The notes beneath the pieces are model-generated. The model searched no databases, was not told the DNA's origin, and saw only the letters and a program-made list of their open reading frames with translations. Shown here one piece after another: positions 21,006-32,364 of a DNA stretch of 64,000 nucleotides. The stretch spans positions 4,580,501-4,644,500 of the forward strand of contig CM074760.1 of assembly GCA_037355855.1 (NCBI GenBank). Reading direction: 5' to 3'. Position 1 is the stretch's first letter; every line of letters starts with the position of its first letter. This stretch comes from Pseudo-nitzschia pungens (Eukaryota > Bacillariophyta > Bacillariophyceae > Bacillariales > Bacillariaceae). The position numbers and the translations under genes were made by a program.

Positions 21006-23883
21006 GGCTCAAATCACTGACACTAGCATCATGACTGGAAGAGAATGCAATTGCAGCAACTCCAAGCCTCAATGCAGAGGCTGCATCTTCCCCACCACCG
21101 GCAGCAGGAACTGCAGTTGAGGAATCAGGAGAGGCCACAGGGAGGTCACCAGCCATGGCATTATGGGGAGGGTCAGGAACTGCAGGGGGAACTTCAGGAG
21201 GAATACCAGGAGAGGCATCAGCCTTGGCCACATGGGTAGGATCACCTCCAGTAGGAACACCACCTGCAGGCGCTGAAGCCTGGACATCAGTGAGATTGGA
21301 AGTACCGGTTGCTAAAGTATCCATGGATTGAGAATCATCAAATCCTCCACCACCACTGTCAGCACGGGCTTGGAGGTTAAAGTGCAAATCCAGATCAAAA
21401 GTGAGATCGGGAGCAAGGTCAACTGACAAGTCATCATCAACAAGTTCCCAATCTCGTGCATCCCCATCACCAAAAAAGGGAAGAGAGTTATCCTGCATTG
21501 GATCTTCAGCAGGTGCAGTTTCCACAACACAATTGACTGCATCATCCCAATGGTAAGCTTCCATTTCAGTCAAGCACTCAGAAGAGAACCATTGTCGAAC
21601 ACAAGAACCATAATGAGCTTCCAGAAAAATAGGCAGGAAAGACAACATGGCCATTGCTTCAGCCTTGGTAGTGATGTTGTACAAAGCAAGGATCTCGCCT
21701 CGGTATGAACTGGTATCAACAGAAAGAAAAAGAGGCCATGACCAATTGTCACGGGTTCTGATACCCAGAAGCACACTGCGCAGTGTCTTCAAACCCAGCC
21801 CTTGGCCCAAGTCAACTGGAAGATCAAGATCAACTACCCCCAGAACAGGAGCAGTTTCATGGCTCTCAATAAATTTGGCTTGGCGGTGCTTAGCCTGGCG
21901 AACAGTCTTGAGCTTAGAGGGGGGAAGAGGTCTGTCAGAAGGATTGGTAGCTGTCTCAATAAACTTGTAGAATTTACCATCAGGTAAAGAGGCAATGTCT
22001 GAAGGTTTGCAACGGTTGAACTGGGCTTTGAGGAGCTTAACAGATTGGGCGCGCTTTGTTGCATCACATAAAACATGAGCAGCCAGAACCGGATTGGGAT
22101 CAGGAGTTCTGGAGTTGTCAAGACTGATATTCTTCCTGATAACAGCAATAGGACACGCCTGAAACCTGGGATGAGTTTGAAGCAATTCGTTGTAGTGGTC
22201 AAGATCAAAACTCTGCATGTAAGATCCAAGGAGAAAGCCACATGTGACAATAACTGGGGCCTGTATGTGGTCATATTTCAGGTCCATATCACGGTCTCTG
22301 AGCCTCTGGAGCAATTGTGCTGAAAAGAGTTTCTCCAGGGAAGCACTGTGGCCCACAAAGAAGCGTAGATGAGGAGCAGTTCTACTGCGAAGCCAGAGCT
22401 GAGCAACATACAATTCCAAGGTCTTCCTGTCAGGAAGTGTCGTCCAAAACTTGGTAACAGGCTTGGCCTTGGGGTTGAGCCTGGCTCTTGAGGGAAAAAC
22501 ATACAACACCAGGCGCTTGTCAACAGTCCATAGAAGATCCAAAGCTTCCTTGAGAGACTTGAGCAGCTCATCATAGAGTTCCCCAGGGCGTTGTGACATC
22601 AACCTTGGAAGGGACAGAGTGACATAAGAACTATGAGAACACTTGGTGCCAGCAGTGACATCCACTGGAGCTCTAGAATCACTGGAGCAAACCCCTCGGC
22701 GTTGGAGGAAATGCCCAGCAGAGGAGGACAAGACAGTAGCATCACCACCACCAGGAAGAAAGGACACTGATTTGGAAGTGGAAGCATCATCAACTGCAGT
22801 TGGCGCAGGTGTAGGAGGTTGCTTCTTGAAATGCCAGTGGGAGCCAAGCACCTGATTGGCTGCCAACCAAACTCTTCCTTCAGTGCTGGGCAAAAGGTTA
22901 CCTTCACAATACAGGTCATCAAAACACTCAGGAGACATCTTGGCCAAACCAATAAGACATCTCTTCAGAGCATGGCCTGAAGGTTGCTTGGTCCAGTCTG
23001 CAGAGGCTTGAAAGCAGAGAGTAGCAAGGGAAACCAGGGACTCCACAGAAGCAGTTCTCCACTCAGGGTTGTCAGGAAAAGCTTGAGCATATGCTGGAGG
23101 GATGGCAGACTGACAGACATCATGGATGGATTTCTTGTCATTCCCATCTTTCTTGCTGAAGAAGTGAGTGGGACTAGGACACCCAGTCCATAGCCGGGAT
23201 CCTGCTGGAGTTTTACAAAGAGTGTGGATAGGGGTGGGAATGGAAGCACGACCAGTAAAAGGCCCCTTACCGTAGAAGCACCAGAGGAAGGAATCTGAGT
23301 GAGCTTTGTTGGCAGCAGCCAGGGCTTTCTTGCGCAGGGCATGTCGCTCTGCAGACGGTGTGTCAGAAAGAAATGCAAGAGTAGCTTGTTTCAGACTAGA
23401 CTTGGAAGGAGAGACCTTGGAAGGAGGGTGCTTAGAGTCTGAGTGCTCAGAGCCTGGCTGGCCATCCCTAGACGTCGCACTGTTGGACTTTCCACTGTTG
23501 GGCGTCCCACTGTTGGACGTCCCACTGTTGGAATTTCCACTGTTGGACTTCCCACTGCTGGACTTCCCACTGTCAGACGTCCCAATGTCGGACTGCCCAC
23601 TGCCTGAATGCCCTGTGTCTGAATTCCCAGTGCCTGACTGCTCAGTGCTCATATCAACATCATCTAGTGCACCAGTAGACACAGCAGAAGTGAAGGACAT
23701 ATCATCATCAGAAGGGAGTGAATCCCTAGCTGTACGGGGAGAGGGAGGGGGAGAGGGAGTAGCCTGAAGAACGGAACCAGCAGGTAGTCGGCGGGAAGGG
23801 GTCCCCGTAAAGGCGCGTTTGTTTGAAGGAGTGTTAGCCAAGGTAGACCTTTTTCGCCTGGAAGCTGGCGGGGGGGGAGGCAT
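20926..23883 (-). CDS. LINE A ORF1 (RNA-binding/gag-like protein, family not recognised)
   Basis: 985 residues from the ATG at 23883 (context CCACCATG, MPPPPPASRRKR). The frame stays open upstream to 24084, and the upstream part is similar in copy B, so an earlier start is possible. The N-terminal third is Ser/Pro-rich with a pentapeptide array built on NSG(K/T)(S/P) near 23450-23640. The remaining two thirds are well conserved with copy B (for example FLPGGGDATVLSSSAG, WCFYGKGPF, and SMDTLATGTS near the end). No zinc knuckle or RRM is evident to me. By position it should bind the LINE RNA and form the retrotransposition particle; that is inference from other LINEs. Confidence 0.82.
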   Translation of the reverse strand: MPPPPPASRRKRSTLANTPSNKRAFTGTPSRRLPAGSVLQATPSPPPSPRTARDSLPSDDDMSFTSAVSTGALDDVDMSTEQSGTGNSDTGHSGSGQSDIGTSDSGKSSSGKSNSGNSNSGTSNSGTPNSGKSNSATSRDGQPGSEHSDSKHPPSKVSPSKSSLKQATLAFLSDTPSAERHALRKKALAAANKAHSDSFLWCFYGKGPFTGRASIPTPIHTLCKTPAGSRLWTGCPSPTHFFSKKDGNDKKSIHDVCQSAIPPAYAQAFPDNPEWRTASVESLVSLATLCFQASADWTKQPSGHALKRCLIGLAKMSPECFDDLYCEGNLLPSTEGRVWLAANQVLGSHWHFKKQPPTPAPTAVDDASTSKSVSFLPGGGDATVLSSSAGHFLQRRGVCSSDSRAPVDVTAGTKCSHSSYVTLSLPRLMSQRPGELYDELLKSLKEALDLLWTVDKRLVLYVFPSRARLNPKAKPVTKFWTTLPDRKTLELYVAQLWLRSRTAPHLRFFVGHSASLEKLFSAQLLQRLRDRDMDLKYDHIQAPVIVTCGFLLGSYMQSFDLDHYNELLQTHPRFQACPIAVIRKNISLDNSRTPDPNPVLAAHVLCDATKRAQSVKLLKAQFNRCKPSDIASLPDGKFYKFIETATNPSDRPLPPSKLKTVRQAKHRQAKFIESHETAPVLGVVDLDLPVDLGQGLGLKTLRSVLLGIRTRDNWSWPLFLSVDTSSYRGEILALYNITTKAEAMAMLSFLPIFLEAHYGSCVRQWFSSECLTEMEAYHWDDAVNCVVETAPAEDPMQDNSLPFFGDGDARDWELVDDDLSVDLAPDLTFDLDLHFNLQARADSGGGGFDDSQSMDTLATGTSNLTDVQASAPAGGVPTGGDPTHVAKADASPGIPPEVPPAVPDPPHNAMAGDLPVASPDSSTAVPAAGGGEDAASALRLGVAAIAFSSSHDASVSDLSHANVSTKSAPATLSSVRQTRFPSDHG

Positions 23884-25722
23884 GGTGGGGCTAGGATCGT
23901 CTGAATAGGCGTGTTGGCTCGGGCGCTGGTAGGCTGTCAGTGTTAACCTGTATGGATATATACAGATGGGGGTATCCTGGAAGCAGGGTACAGCAGCAAC
24001 AACAAGGGTAACCTTGGTCTGGACAAGGAAAAGGTCCCTGGGGATCCAAAAAATATACTGGAGCACACCCACAAAAGTCACCAACGAGCAAAATTTGTCT
24101 CACACTTGAAGCACAAAAACTCTGCGCGCGGAACTCTGCAAATCGTGTAGGCTTGTACTCGTACTGTACTCCTAGCTTGAAAATTGTGCAAGTTTGAACA
24201 ATTTTTCAACTACTGCAAATCGTGTAGACTGAAGTCGTAGTACTTGTAGCTTGAAAATTGTGCAAATTTGAACAATTTTGTGCTCGTAATAACACTGCAA
24301 ATTCGAATCGGATACGATTCGAATTGGAATACAGCAGCCCACCGGGAAGCTAGTGGCTTGAAAACAGGGGCTTTAGTAGGAACACTTAGGGACCGGGGGA
24401 TATCAATGGCAGGGCACACTTAAAAGGCTCAGGAGGGAACTTGAAGTTCAAACTCGCGAGTACTTATAAGTGGAAACAGTATCCAGGGGCAATTGGCTTG
24501 AAAACAGGGACCTTGAGCGAGACACTTAGGGACCAGGGAAGCTTCTTGCTTGAAAACAGGGGCTGTAGTAGGAACACTTAGGGACCGGGGGAAATCAATG
24601 ACAGGGCACACTTAAAAGGCTCAGGAGGGAACTTGAAGTTCAAACTCGCGAGTACTTATAAGTGGAATCAGTATCCAGGGGCAATTGGCTTGAAAACAGG
24701 TACCTTGAGCGAGACACTTAGGGATCAGAGAAGCTGCTTGCTTGAAAACAGGGGCTTTAATAGATAGATCTAGGGACCAGGGGGAGGCTTGTGTCTTGAA
24801 AACAGTGTCGAACTTGAAGTTCAAGTTGGGGTTGCTTAATAGCGAAAACACTTAGGGATCAGGGAACTCGCGAACACTTAGGGACCAAGGGAATTGTAGT
24901 CTTGAAAACAAGGGGCGATAGTAGCTGTAGTCTTGGAAACAGGAGTGCACTAAGTAGGAGGTACTTAGGGATCGGTTGGTCTTGGCTTGAAAACAGATGT
25001 AGTAGGGGAGCCTTAAGCGAAAATACTTAGGGACCAGGGGGCTTGGTTAGGAAACAGGGTAGCTGTTAAGTGATTAACACTTAGTGAGCAGGGAGGCTAT
25101 TGACTTGAAAATAAAGGGGGAACTGGAAGATATGCTCGCGTGAACTTGCAAATACTTAAGGATCAGCGCGTAGGAACCTTCTAGAAGGGAGGGTGTATAT
25201 GTGTTCGATCTTGAAGAATGTAGAACGTTAAGTAGGTTCGACCTTGAAGAATGTAGAACGTTAAGTGGGTTCGACCTTGAAGAATGTAGAACGTTAAGTG
25301 GATATCACTTAAGGGGCTTGAAAGACTGTATAGCGTTAAATAATAAGGTAGCTTGAAAACAGATCGAAAAAACAAACCGAGCTCGTAGACGAGGCGGACC
25401 GAAACAGAATCAGCTGTAGGATTAGTACTGGGCTTGCTGTAGAAAATTATGTGTCGTGTTTTCGTGCTGCTTGTTGCTGTTGTTGCCGAATCGACCGACC
25501 GACAGGAAACAAGCAACCAAAGCAACCAAAGGGAGCAAGGAGCAGCCAAACAAACAGCAGAATCAGATAGGGGAGGTCTCTGTTAATAGGTGTAGAGCTT
25601 GGTGTTGCTGTTGGAGCTTTAGAAGTGAGTGAGATATCAAAGGGGAAAGTTGTGTAGAAATCTACGTGTTTTAAGTACTGGAACATCGGAACGTCGGACA
25701 AAATCGCGCGTCGCAAAATTGT
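23884..25722 (-). other. LINE A 5' UTR with hairpin-bearing repeats
   Basis: It opens with the conserved leader (25722 down to about 25640), which includes the hairpin GTAGA-TT-TCTAC. Further in is a 32-bp unit repeated three times (ttcgaccttgaagaatgtag at 25203-25300). Between 24200 and 25170 lie degenerate repeats built on cttgaaaacagg and acttagggacc. These are the diverged form of the 150-bp repeats in copies D, E and F. The region probably carries the internal promoter and RNA structures. Confidence 0.7.
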
Positions 25723-28700
25723 GGCTGGAGGTGAATGCAATTGCAGCAACTCCAAGCCTCAATGCAGAGGCTGCGTCGTCCCCACCACCGGCAGCAGGAA
25801 CTGCAGTTGAGGAATCAGGAGAGGCCACAGGGAGGTCACCAGCCATGGCATTCTGGGGAGGGTCAGGAACTGCAGGGGGAACTTCAGGAGGAATACCAGG
25901 AGAGGCATCAGCCTTGGCAACATTGGAAGGATCATCTCCAGGAGGAACACCACCTGCAGGCGCTGAAGCCTGGACATCAGTGAGATTGGAAGTACCGGTT
26001 GCTAAAGTATCCATGGATTGAGAATCATCAAATCCTCCACCACCACTGTCATCACGGGCTTGGAGGTTAAAGTGCAGATCTAGATCAAAGGTGAGGTCTG
26101 GGGCAAGGTCAACTGACAAGTCATCATCAACAAGTTCCCAATCTCTTGCATCCCCATCACCAAAAAAGGGAAGAGAGTCATCCTGCATCGGATCTGCAGC
26201 AGGTTCAGTTTCCACAACACAATTGACAGCAGCATCCCAATGGTAAGCTTCCATTTCAGTCAAGCACTCAGAAGAGAACCATTGTCGAACACAGGAACCA
26301 TAATGAGCTTCCAGTATAATAGGCAGGAAAGACAACATGGCCATTGCTTCAGCCTTGGTAGTGATATTGTACAAAGCAAGGATCTCGCCTCGGTATGAAC
26401 TGGTATCAACAGAAAGAAAAAGAGGCCATGACCAATTGTCACGGGTTCTGATACCCAGAAGCACACTGCGCAGTGTCTTCAAACCCAGCCCTTGGCCCAG
26501 GTCAACTGGAAGATCAAGATCAACTACCCCCAGAACAGGAGCAGTTTCATGGCTCTCAATAAATTTGGCTTGGCGGTGCTTAGCCTGGCGAACAGTCTTG
26601 AGCTTGGAGGGGGGAAGAGGTCTGTCAGAAGGATTGGTAGCTGTCTCAATAAACTTGTAGAATTTACCATCAGGGAGAGAGGCAATGTCTGAAGGTTTGC
26701 ACCGATTGAACTGGGCTTTGAGGAGCTTAACAGTTTGGGCGCGCTTTGTAGCATCACATAAAACATGTGCAGCCAGAACAGGATTGGGATCAGGAGTTCT
26801 GGAGTTGTCAAGGCTGATATTCTTCCTGATAACAGCAATAGGACATGCCTGAAACCTGGGATGAGTCTGAAGCAATTCGTTGTAGTGGTCAAGATCAAAA
26901 CTCTGCATGTAAGATCCAAGGAGAAAGCCACAGGTGATAATAACTGGGGCCTGTATGTGGTCATATTTCAGGTCCATGTCACGGTCTCTGAGCCTCTGGA
27001 GCAATTGTGCTGAAAAGAGTTTCTCCAGGGAAGCACTGTGGCCCAAAAAGAAGCGTAGATGAGGAGCAGTTCTACTGCGAAGCCAGAGCTGAGCAACATA
27101 CAATTCCAAGGTCTTCCTGTCAGGAAGAGTCGTCCAAAACTTGGTAACAGGCTTGGCCTTGGGGTTGAGCCTGGCTCTGGAGGGAAAAACATACAACACC
27201 AGGCGCTTGTCAACAGTCCATAGAAGATCCAAAGCTTCCTTGAGAGACTTGAGCAGCTCATCATAAAGTTCCCCAGGGTGTTGTGACATCAACCTTGGAA
27301 GGGACAGAGTGACATAAGAACTATGAGAACACTTGGTTCCAGCAGTTACATCCACTGGAGCTCTAGAATCACTGGAGCAAACCCCTCGGCGTTGGAGGAA
27401 ATGCCCAGCAGAGGAGGACAAGACAGTAGCATCACCACCACCAGGAAGAAAGGACACTGATTTGGAAGGGGAAGATTTGGAAGTGGAAGCATCATCAGCC
27501 ACTGGTGGCGCAGGTGTAGGAGGTCGCTTCTTGAAATGCCAATGAGAACCAAGCACCTGATTGGCTGCCCACCATACTTTGCCTTCATTGCTAGGCAAAA
27601 GGTTGCCCTCACAATATAGGTCATCAAAACACTCAGGAGACATCTTGACCAAACCAATAAGACATTGCTTCAGAGCCTGGCCAGGTGGTTGCTTGGTCCA
27701 GGCTGGGGCAGAGCCTTGAAAGCAAGCAGAGACAAGAGAGGCCAAGGAATCTACAGTGGCATTGCGCCAGTCTGGAGTGTCCGGAAAAACCTGACAATAA
27801 ACAGGAGGGATGGCAGTCCGGCAAATATCATGGATGGATTTTTTGTCTGTACCCTCCTTCTTGCTGAAAAAGTGTGTAGGGCTTGGACACCCAGCCCATA
27901 ACCGTTTACCAGTTGGAGATTTTCGGAAGGCATGAATTGCAGATGGTATAGGAGACTTGCCAGAACAGGGACCCTTACCATAAAAACACCAGAAGAAGGA
28001 AGCGGAATGAGCCCTGTTGGCAGCAGCCAAAGCCTCCTGGCGTTGGGATTGGCGTGCTTGCTGCTGAGAGGGATCAACTTTCTGGGCAGAGGAAAAGGCA
28101 AGAGTAGATTGCTTGAGGATGGAGGAAGCAGGGACCTTGCCTGAGGTCCCAGAGCCCTTTGGTGTGTGTCTGGACGTCTGTTGGCCTGGCAGCAGGGAGC
28201 CTGCCTGGTTGGATCCTGGCTGCTGGGAGCCTGGGGGCCGGGGTCCTGACTGCTGGGATCCCTGCTGCTGGGAGCCCTGCTGCTGGGAGCCCTGCTGCTG
28301 GGAGCCCTGCTGCTGGGAACCTGAGGTCTGGGAGCTTATCAGCTTGGGGTCTGACAGCAAAGCACCGGACGACGGAGAGCCTGACAGAGTACCTGACTGC
28401 GGAGGACCTGACTCCTGGGAGCCTAGCTGAGAAGCTGTTGACAGAGAAGAAGTTGGCAAGGAATCCCCTGGTGCAGAGTCCCCTGGTGCAGAATCCCCTG
28501 GTGCAGATTCAGTGCCAAGCATCTCAACATCAGAGAGCACACCTGCAGAAGAAGAAGTCTTCAAGGAATCCCCTGGAGCAGGTTCAGTGCCAAGCATATC
28601 AACATCAGAAAGCACACCTGCAGATGAGGACACAGAAGAAGATGAAGACGTATCATCAACAGAAGACCCATTCATAGAGGATGAAGAGGCTGATGAGGCA

Positions 28701-30205
28701 GAGGAAGAGGATGATCTGGTATCAAGAGTAGGAGAAGGAGTAGTAAGAGCAGAGGTGACACTAGAATGTCGTGGAGGGGTCTTTTGCACAAATGGGCGCT
28801 TGTTAGACCGAGTCCCAGAGGCAGACCTAGCAGAAGAAGGAGTTGTGGAAGATCTTTTCTTCCGGGAAGCTGTTTGGGAGGTGGGCCGCGGAGGCATTGT
28901 ACCAGAAGTGGAGCTGACCGCTGGTGGGCTGACTGCTGGTGGGCTGACTGCTGGTGAGCTGACTGCTGGTGGGCTGACTGCTGGTGGGCTGACTGCTGGT
29001 GGGCTGACTGCTGGTGAGCTGACTGCTGGTGAGCTGACTGCTGGTGGGCTGACTGCTGGTGGGCTGACTGCTGGTGGGCTGGCGGCTGATGGGCTGACTG
29101 CTGGTGAGCTGACTGCTGGTGGGCTGACTGCTGGGGGGCCGACTGCTGGTGGGCTGACTGCTGGTGGGCTGACTGCTGGTGAGCTGACTGCTGGTGGGCT
29201 GACTGCTGGTGGGCTGACTGCTGGTGAGCTGACTGCTGGTGAACTGACTGCTTGTGGGCTGACTGCTGGTTGGCTGACTGCTGGTGGGCTGACTGCTGGG
29301 GAGCTGACTGCTGGTGGGCTGACTGCAGGTGGGCTGACTGCTGGTGGGCTGACTGCTGGTGGGCTGACTGCTGGTGGGCTGACTGTTGGTGAGCTGACTG
29401 CTGGTGAGCTGACTGCTGGTGGGCTGACTGCTGGTGAGCTGACTGCTGGTGGGCTGACTGCTGGGGGGCTGACTGCTGGTGAGCTGACTGCTGGTGGGCT
29501 GACTGCTGGTGGGCTGACTGCTGGTGGGCTGACTGCTGGTGGGCTGACTGCTGGTGGGCTGACTGCTGGTGGGCTGACTGCTGGTGGCCTGTCTGCTGAT
29601 GGGCTCACTGCTGGTGGGCTGACTGCTGGGGAGCTGACTGCTGGTGGGCTGACTGCTGATGGGCTGACTGCTGGTGGGCCGACTGCTGGTGGGCTGACTG
29701 CTGGTGGGCTGACTGCTGATGAGCTCACTGCTGGTGGGCTGACTGCTGGTGGGCTGACGGCTTGTGGGCTGACTGCTGGTGGGCTGACTGCTGGTGGGCT
29801 GACTGCTGGGGAGCTGACTGCTGGTGGGCTGACTGCTGATGGGCTGACTGCTGGTGGGCCGACTGCTGGTGGGCTGACTGCTGGTGGGCTGACTGCTGAT
29901 GAGCTCACTGCTGGTGGGCTGACTGCTGGTGGGCTGACGGCTTGTGGGCTGACTGCTGGTGGGCTGACTGCTGGTGGGCTGACTGCTGGTGGGCTGACTG
30001 CTGGTGGGCTGACTGCTGGTGGGCTGACTGCTGAGAGCTTGACTGCTGGGAGCCTGACTGCGGGATGGATAGCTTGGGGTTGTACGCTGGGTTTGAACCA
30101 AGGTACAGCAGCAACAACAGGTCCAACGTTGGTCTGAACAGGAAAAAACTCCAGGGGATCCAAAAAAACTGGAGCACTACCAGAAAAGGCACGTTCGAAA
30201 CCCAC
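25723..30205 (-). pseudogene. LINE B ORF1, main part, with N-terminal repeat extension
   Basis: The conserved ORF1 body starts at an ATG at 28897 (MPPRPTSQTASRKKRS). The frame is open upstream to 30205 through the 15-bp array and a segment whose sequence (VQTNVGPVVAAVPWF) resembles the region before ORF1 of copy A. A Gln/Ser/Gly array (QQGS repeats, about 28240-28320) replaces the NSG repeats of A. The ORF ends in copy A's leader after AIAFTSSHN, reading on to 25637 as a chimeric tail. The true C-terminus lies at 14792-14668. It is not broken by point mutations, only by the insertion. Confidence 0.85.
28914..30056. repeat. 15-bp minisatellite, about 76 units, open in three frames
   Basis: The unit is gggctgactgctggt with few variants (gag, ggg, gat, ctt positions). 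A 180-bp block of twelve units (29641-29820) is repeated nearly perfectly at 29821-30000, a higher-order duplication. It reads as AVSPP on the minus strand in frame with LINE B ORF1, as SSQPT in a second minus frame, and as LTAGG on the plus strand, none with stops. Copy A lacks it, so it expanded within the B lineage. Confidence 0.95.
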
Positions 30206-31606
30206 AGAGGTGCTCTGGAGTTACTAAATTTAGAAACTCCTGTAGACTCCTGCAAATCGTGTAGAAACAGACTGTAGAGGCCTGGTAGGGACTGCAAATC
30301 GTGTAGAAACAAACTGGCGTGACCTTGAGCGAGGCAATTAAACCAGGGAAGCTGCTTGCGTGAAAACAGGGGCTTTAGTAGGAACACTTAGGGACCGGGG
30401 GATATCAATGGCAGGGCACACTTAAAAGGCTCAGGAGGGAACTTGAAGTTCAAACTCGCAAGTACTTATAAGTGGAAACAGTATCCAGGGGCAATTGGCT
30501 TGGAAACAGGGACCTTGAGCGAGACACTTAGGGACCAGGGAAGCAGTGGAAACAGTATCCGGGGGCAATTGGCTTGAAAACAAATACCTTGAGCGAGACA
30601 CTTAGGGACCAGAGAAGCTGATTGCTTGAAAACAGGGGCTTTAGTAGAAACACCTAGGGACCAGAGGGAGGCTTGTATCGTGAAAACAGTGTCGAACTTG
30701 AAGTTCAAGTTGGGGTTGCTTAAGAGCGAAAACACTTAGGGATCAGGGAACTCGCGAACACTTAGGGACCAGGGGAATTGTAGTCTTGAAAACAAGGGGC
30801 GGTAGTAGCTGTAGTCTTGGAAACAAGAGTGCAATAAGTAGAAGGTACTTAGGGATCGGTTGGTCTTGGCTTGAAAACAGGTGTAGTAGGGGGAGCCTTA
30901 AGCGAGAAAACTTATGGACTGGGGGGCTTGACTAGGAAACAGGGTAGCTCTTAAATGATAGGCACTTAGAAGAGCAGGTGGGCTATTGGCTTGAGAATAA
31001 AGGGGAACTGGAAGATATGCTCGCGGGAACTTGCAGATACTTAGGGATCAGCAAGTAGGAACCTTCTAGAAGGGGGGTGTATATGTGTTCAATCTTGAAG
31101 AATGTAGAACGTTAAGTAGGTTCGACCTTGAAGAATGTAGAACGTTAAGTGGGTTCGACCTTGAAGAATGTAGAACGTTAAGTGGATATCACTTAAGGGG
31201 CTTGAAAGACTGTATAGCGTTAAATAATAAGGTAGCTTGAAAACAGATCGAAAAAACAAACCGAGCTCGTAGACGAGGCGGACCGAAACAGAATCAGCTG
31301 TAGGATTAGTACTGGGCTTGCTGTAGAAAATTATGTGTCGTGTTTTCGTGCTGCTTGTTGCTGTTGTTGCCGAGTCGACCGACCGACAGGAAACAAGCAA
31401 CCAAAGCAACCAAAGGGAGCAAGGAGCAGCCAAACAAACAGCAGAATCAGATAGGGGAGGTCTCTGTTAATAGGTGTAGAGCTTGGTGTTGCTGTTGGAG
31501 CTTTAGAAGTGAGTGAGATATCAAAGGGGAAAGTTGTGTAGAAATCTACGTGTTTTAAGTACTGGAACATCGGAACGTCGGACAAAATCGCGCGTCGCAA
31601 AATTGT
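30206..31606 (-). other. LINE B 5' UTR
   Basis: Collinear with and very similar to the 5' UTR of copy A: same leader from 31606, same triple 32-bp repeat (31088-31185), same cttgaaaacag/acttagggacc repeats, but a shorter array. No ORF of its own. Confidence 0.75.
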
Positions 31607-32364
31607 GCCACTGGCAACCATACCTACACTTGGATGCAAAAGAAACACATGTATAAGTCAGCTGCTCATACATGCAACTACACACGACTACAGTACAGCA
31701 CTCTCTTAGTCAATCAAGACAGGGGAACTGTCTTGATTGCCTTTCTTTTGTGAGTTTTGAAAGATTGTCATTCTTTTGTTGCTTGGAAAGTACAACAGAA
31801 GGAAAGAATTGCAACAGAAGCAATTATTTTGAAGGAAATCATCCTCCAGCCCAATCAGAATGCCAGCATCTCATCCTAACAAAGAGGACCAAGGACCAAA
31901 GGAGAAGGACAGTGGTGATGCAGCAGAGCCAAGGCCAAAGAAACTGAAGACTGGAAAGGGCTCAAAACTGTACATGAACTGAGGTAAGTGTATTTAATGT
32001 TAAGAAAAATGGTGTCAGCGAGATGGAGACCTGAATTAGAAGAAACCAAACAGTTCCATCGATCATAGTGAGGCAAATGTATGTAGAGACTACATTTGTA
32101 AAACTACTGTATATTTGAATGATCAAGTGAAGATTAATGCATCAGATAGCAGAGTATTTATTTATTCCTCGAAGAGAAAACTGTTACCCACACAAGTTTT
32201 ACCGTTTAAATTCAACATATTCGAACGAAGTATGGTAGCAATGTGGAGAGTCGACATGAGGAATACTGTACATTAAGATGATTGAAGCTAAGATTATCAA
32301 CGATTGATTAAAAACAAAAGAGCATTTCAAATAGTCAAAATGTAATCTTTCGGAGCGATGGCGT
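31607..32364. other. Intergenic, downstream of the plastid-protein gene
   Basis: It begins with the right 18-bp target duplication of LINE B (31607-31624) and continues the pre-insertion sequence interrupted at 7088. I see no gene; short ORFs have no supporting features. Confidence 0.5.

Larger units (their letters stand above)
14793..25722 (-). mobile_element. LINE copy A, apparently intact (10.9 kb)
   Basis: It is complete from the ACAATTTTGCG 5' end (25722) to the taa-repeat tail (14793), flanked by the 18-bp duplication ggctggaggtgaatgcaa. Both ORFs are open. The architecture is 5' UTR with repeats, ORF1, then ORF2 with APE endonuclease, RT, RNase H and a CCHC-like finger. An RNase H domain and a TAA-type tail place it near the I group of non-LTR elements; clade assignment needs a tree. 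Very low decay suggests it may be active. Confidence 0.92.
8554..31606 (-). mobile_element. LINE copy B, full-length but decayed, interrupted by copy A
   Basis: The 5' end is at 31606 (ACAATTTTGCGACG on the minus strand), with 5' UTR to about 28900, ORF1 to 25723 and then from 14792, ORF2 14747-8857, and 3' UTR to 8554. Copy A (14793-25722) sits in the last codons of ORF1 with an 18-bp duplication (ggctggaggtgaatgcaa at 14775-14792 and 25723-25740). Without A, copy B is about 12.1 kb. It is an APE-type non-LTR element with RNase H, resembling the I group. Two coding lesions in ORF2 show it is dead. Confidence 0.9.

Noticed and set aside
25637..25722. Extra C-terminal domain of LINE B ORF1 (FATRDFVRRSDVPVLK)
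   Set aside because: This is the leader of copy A read in frame. The same type of tail appears on the copia 1 gag frame at the F insertion and in the Harbinger Myb-like gene.
28512..30137. 541-residue plus-strand ORF rich in LTAGG, and a 424-residue minus-strand SSQPT ORF
   Set aside because: Both are alternative readings of the 15-bp array. The minus frame joined to the conserved ORF1 body is the one with non-repetitive, conserved sequence.
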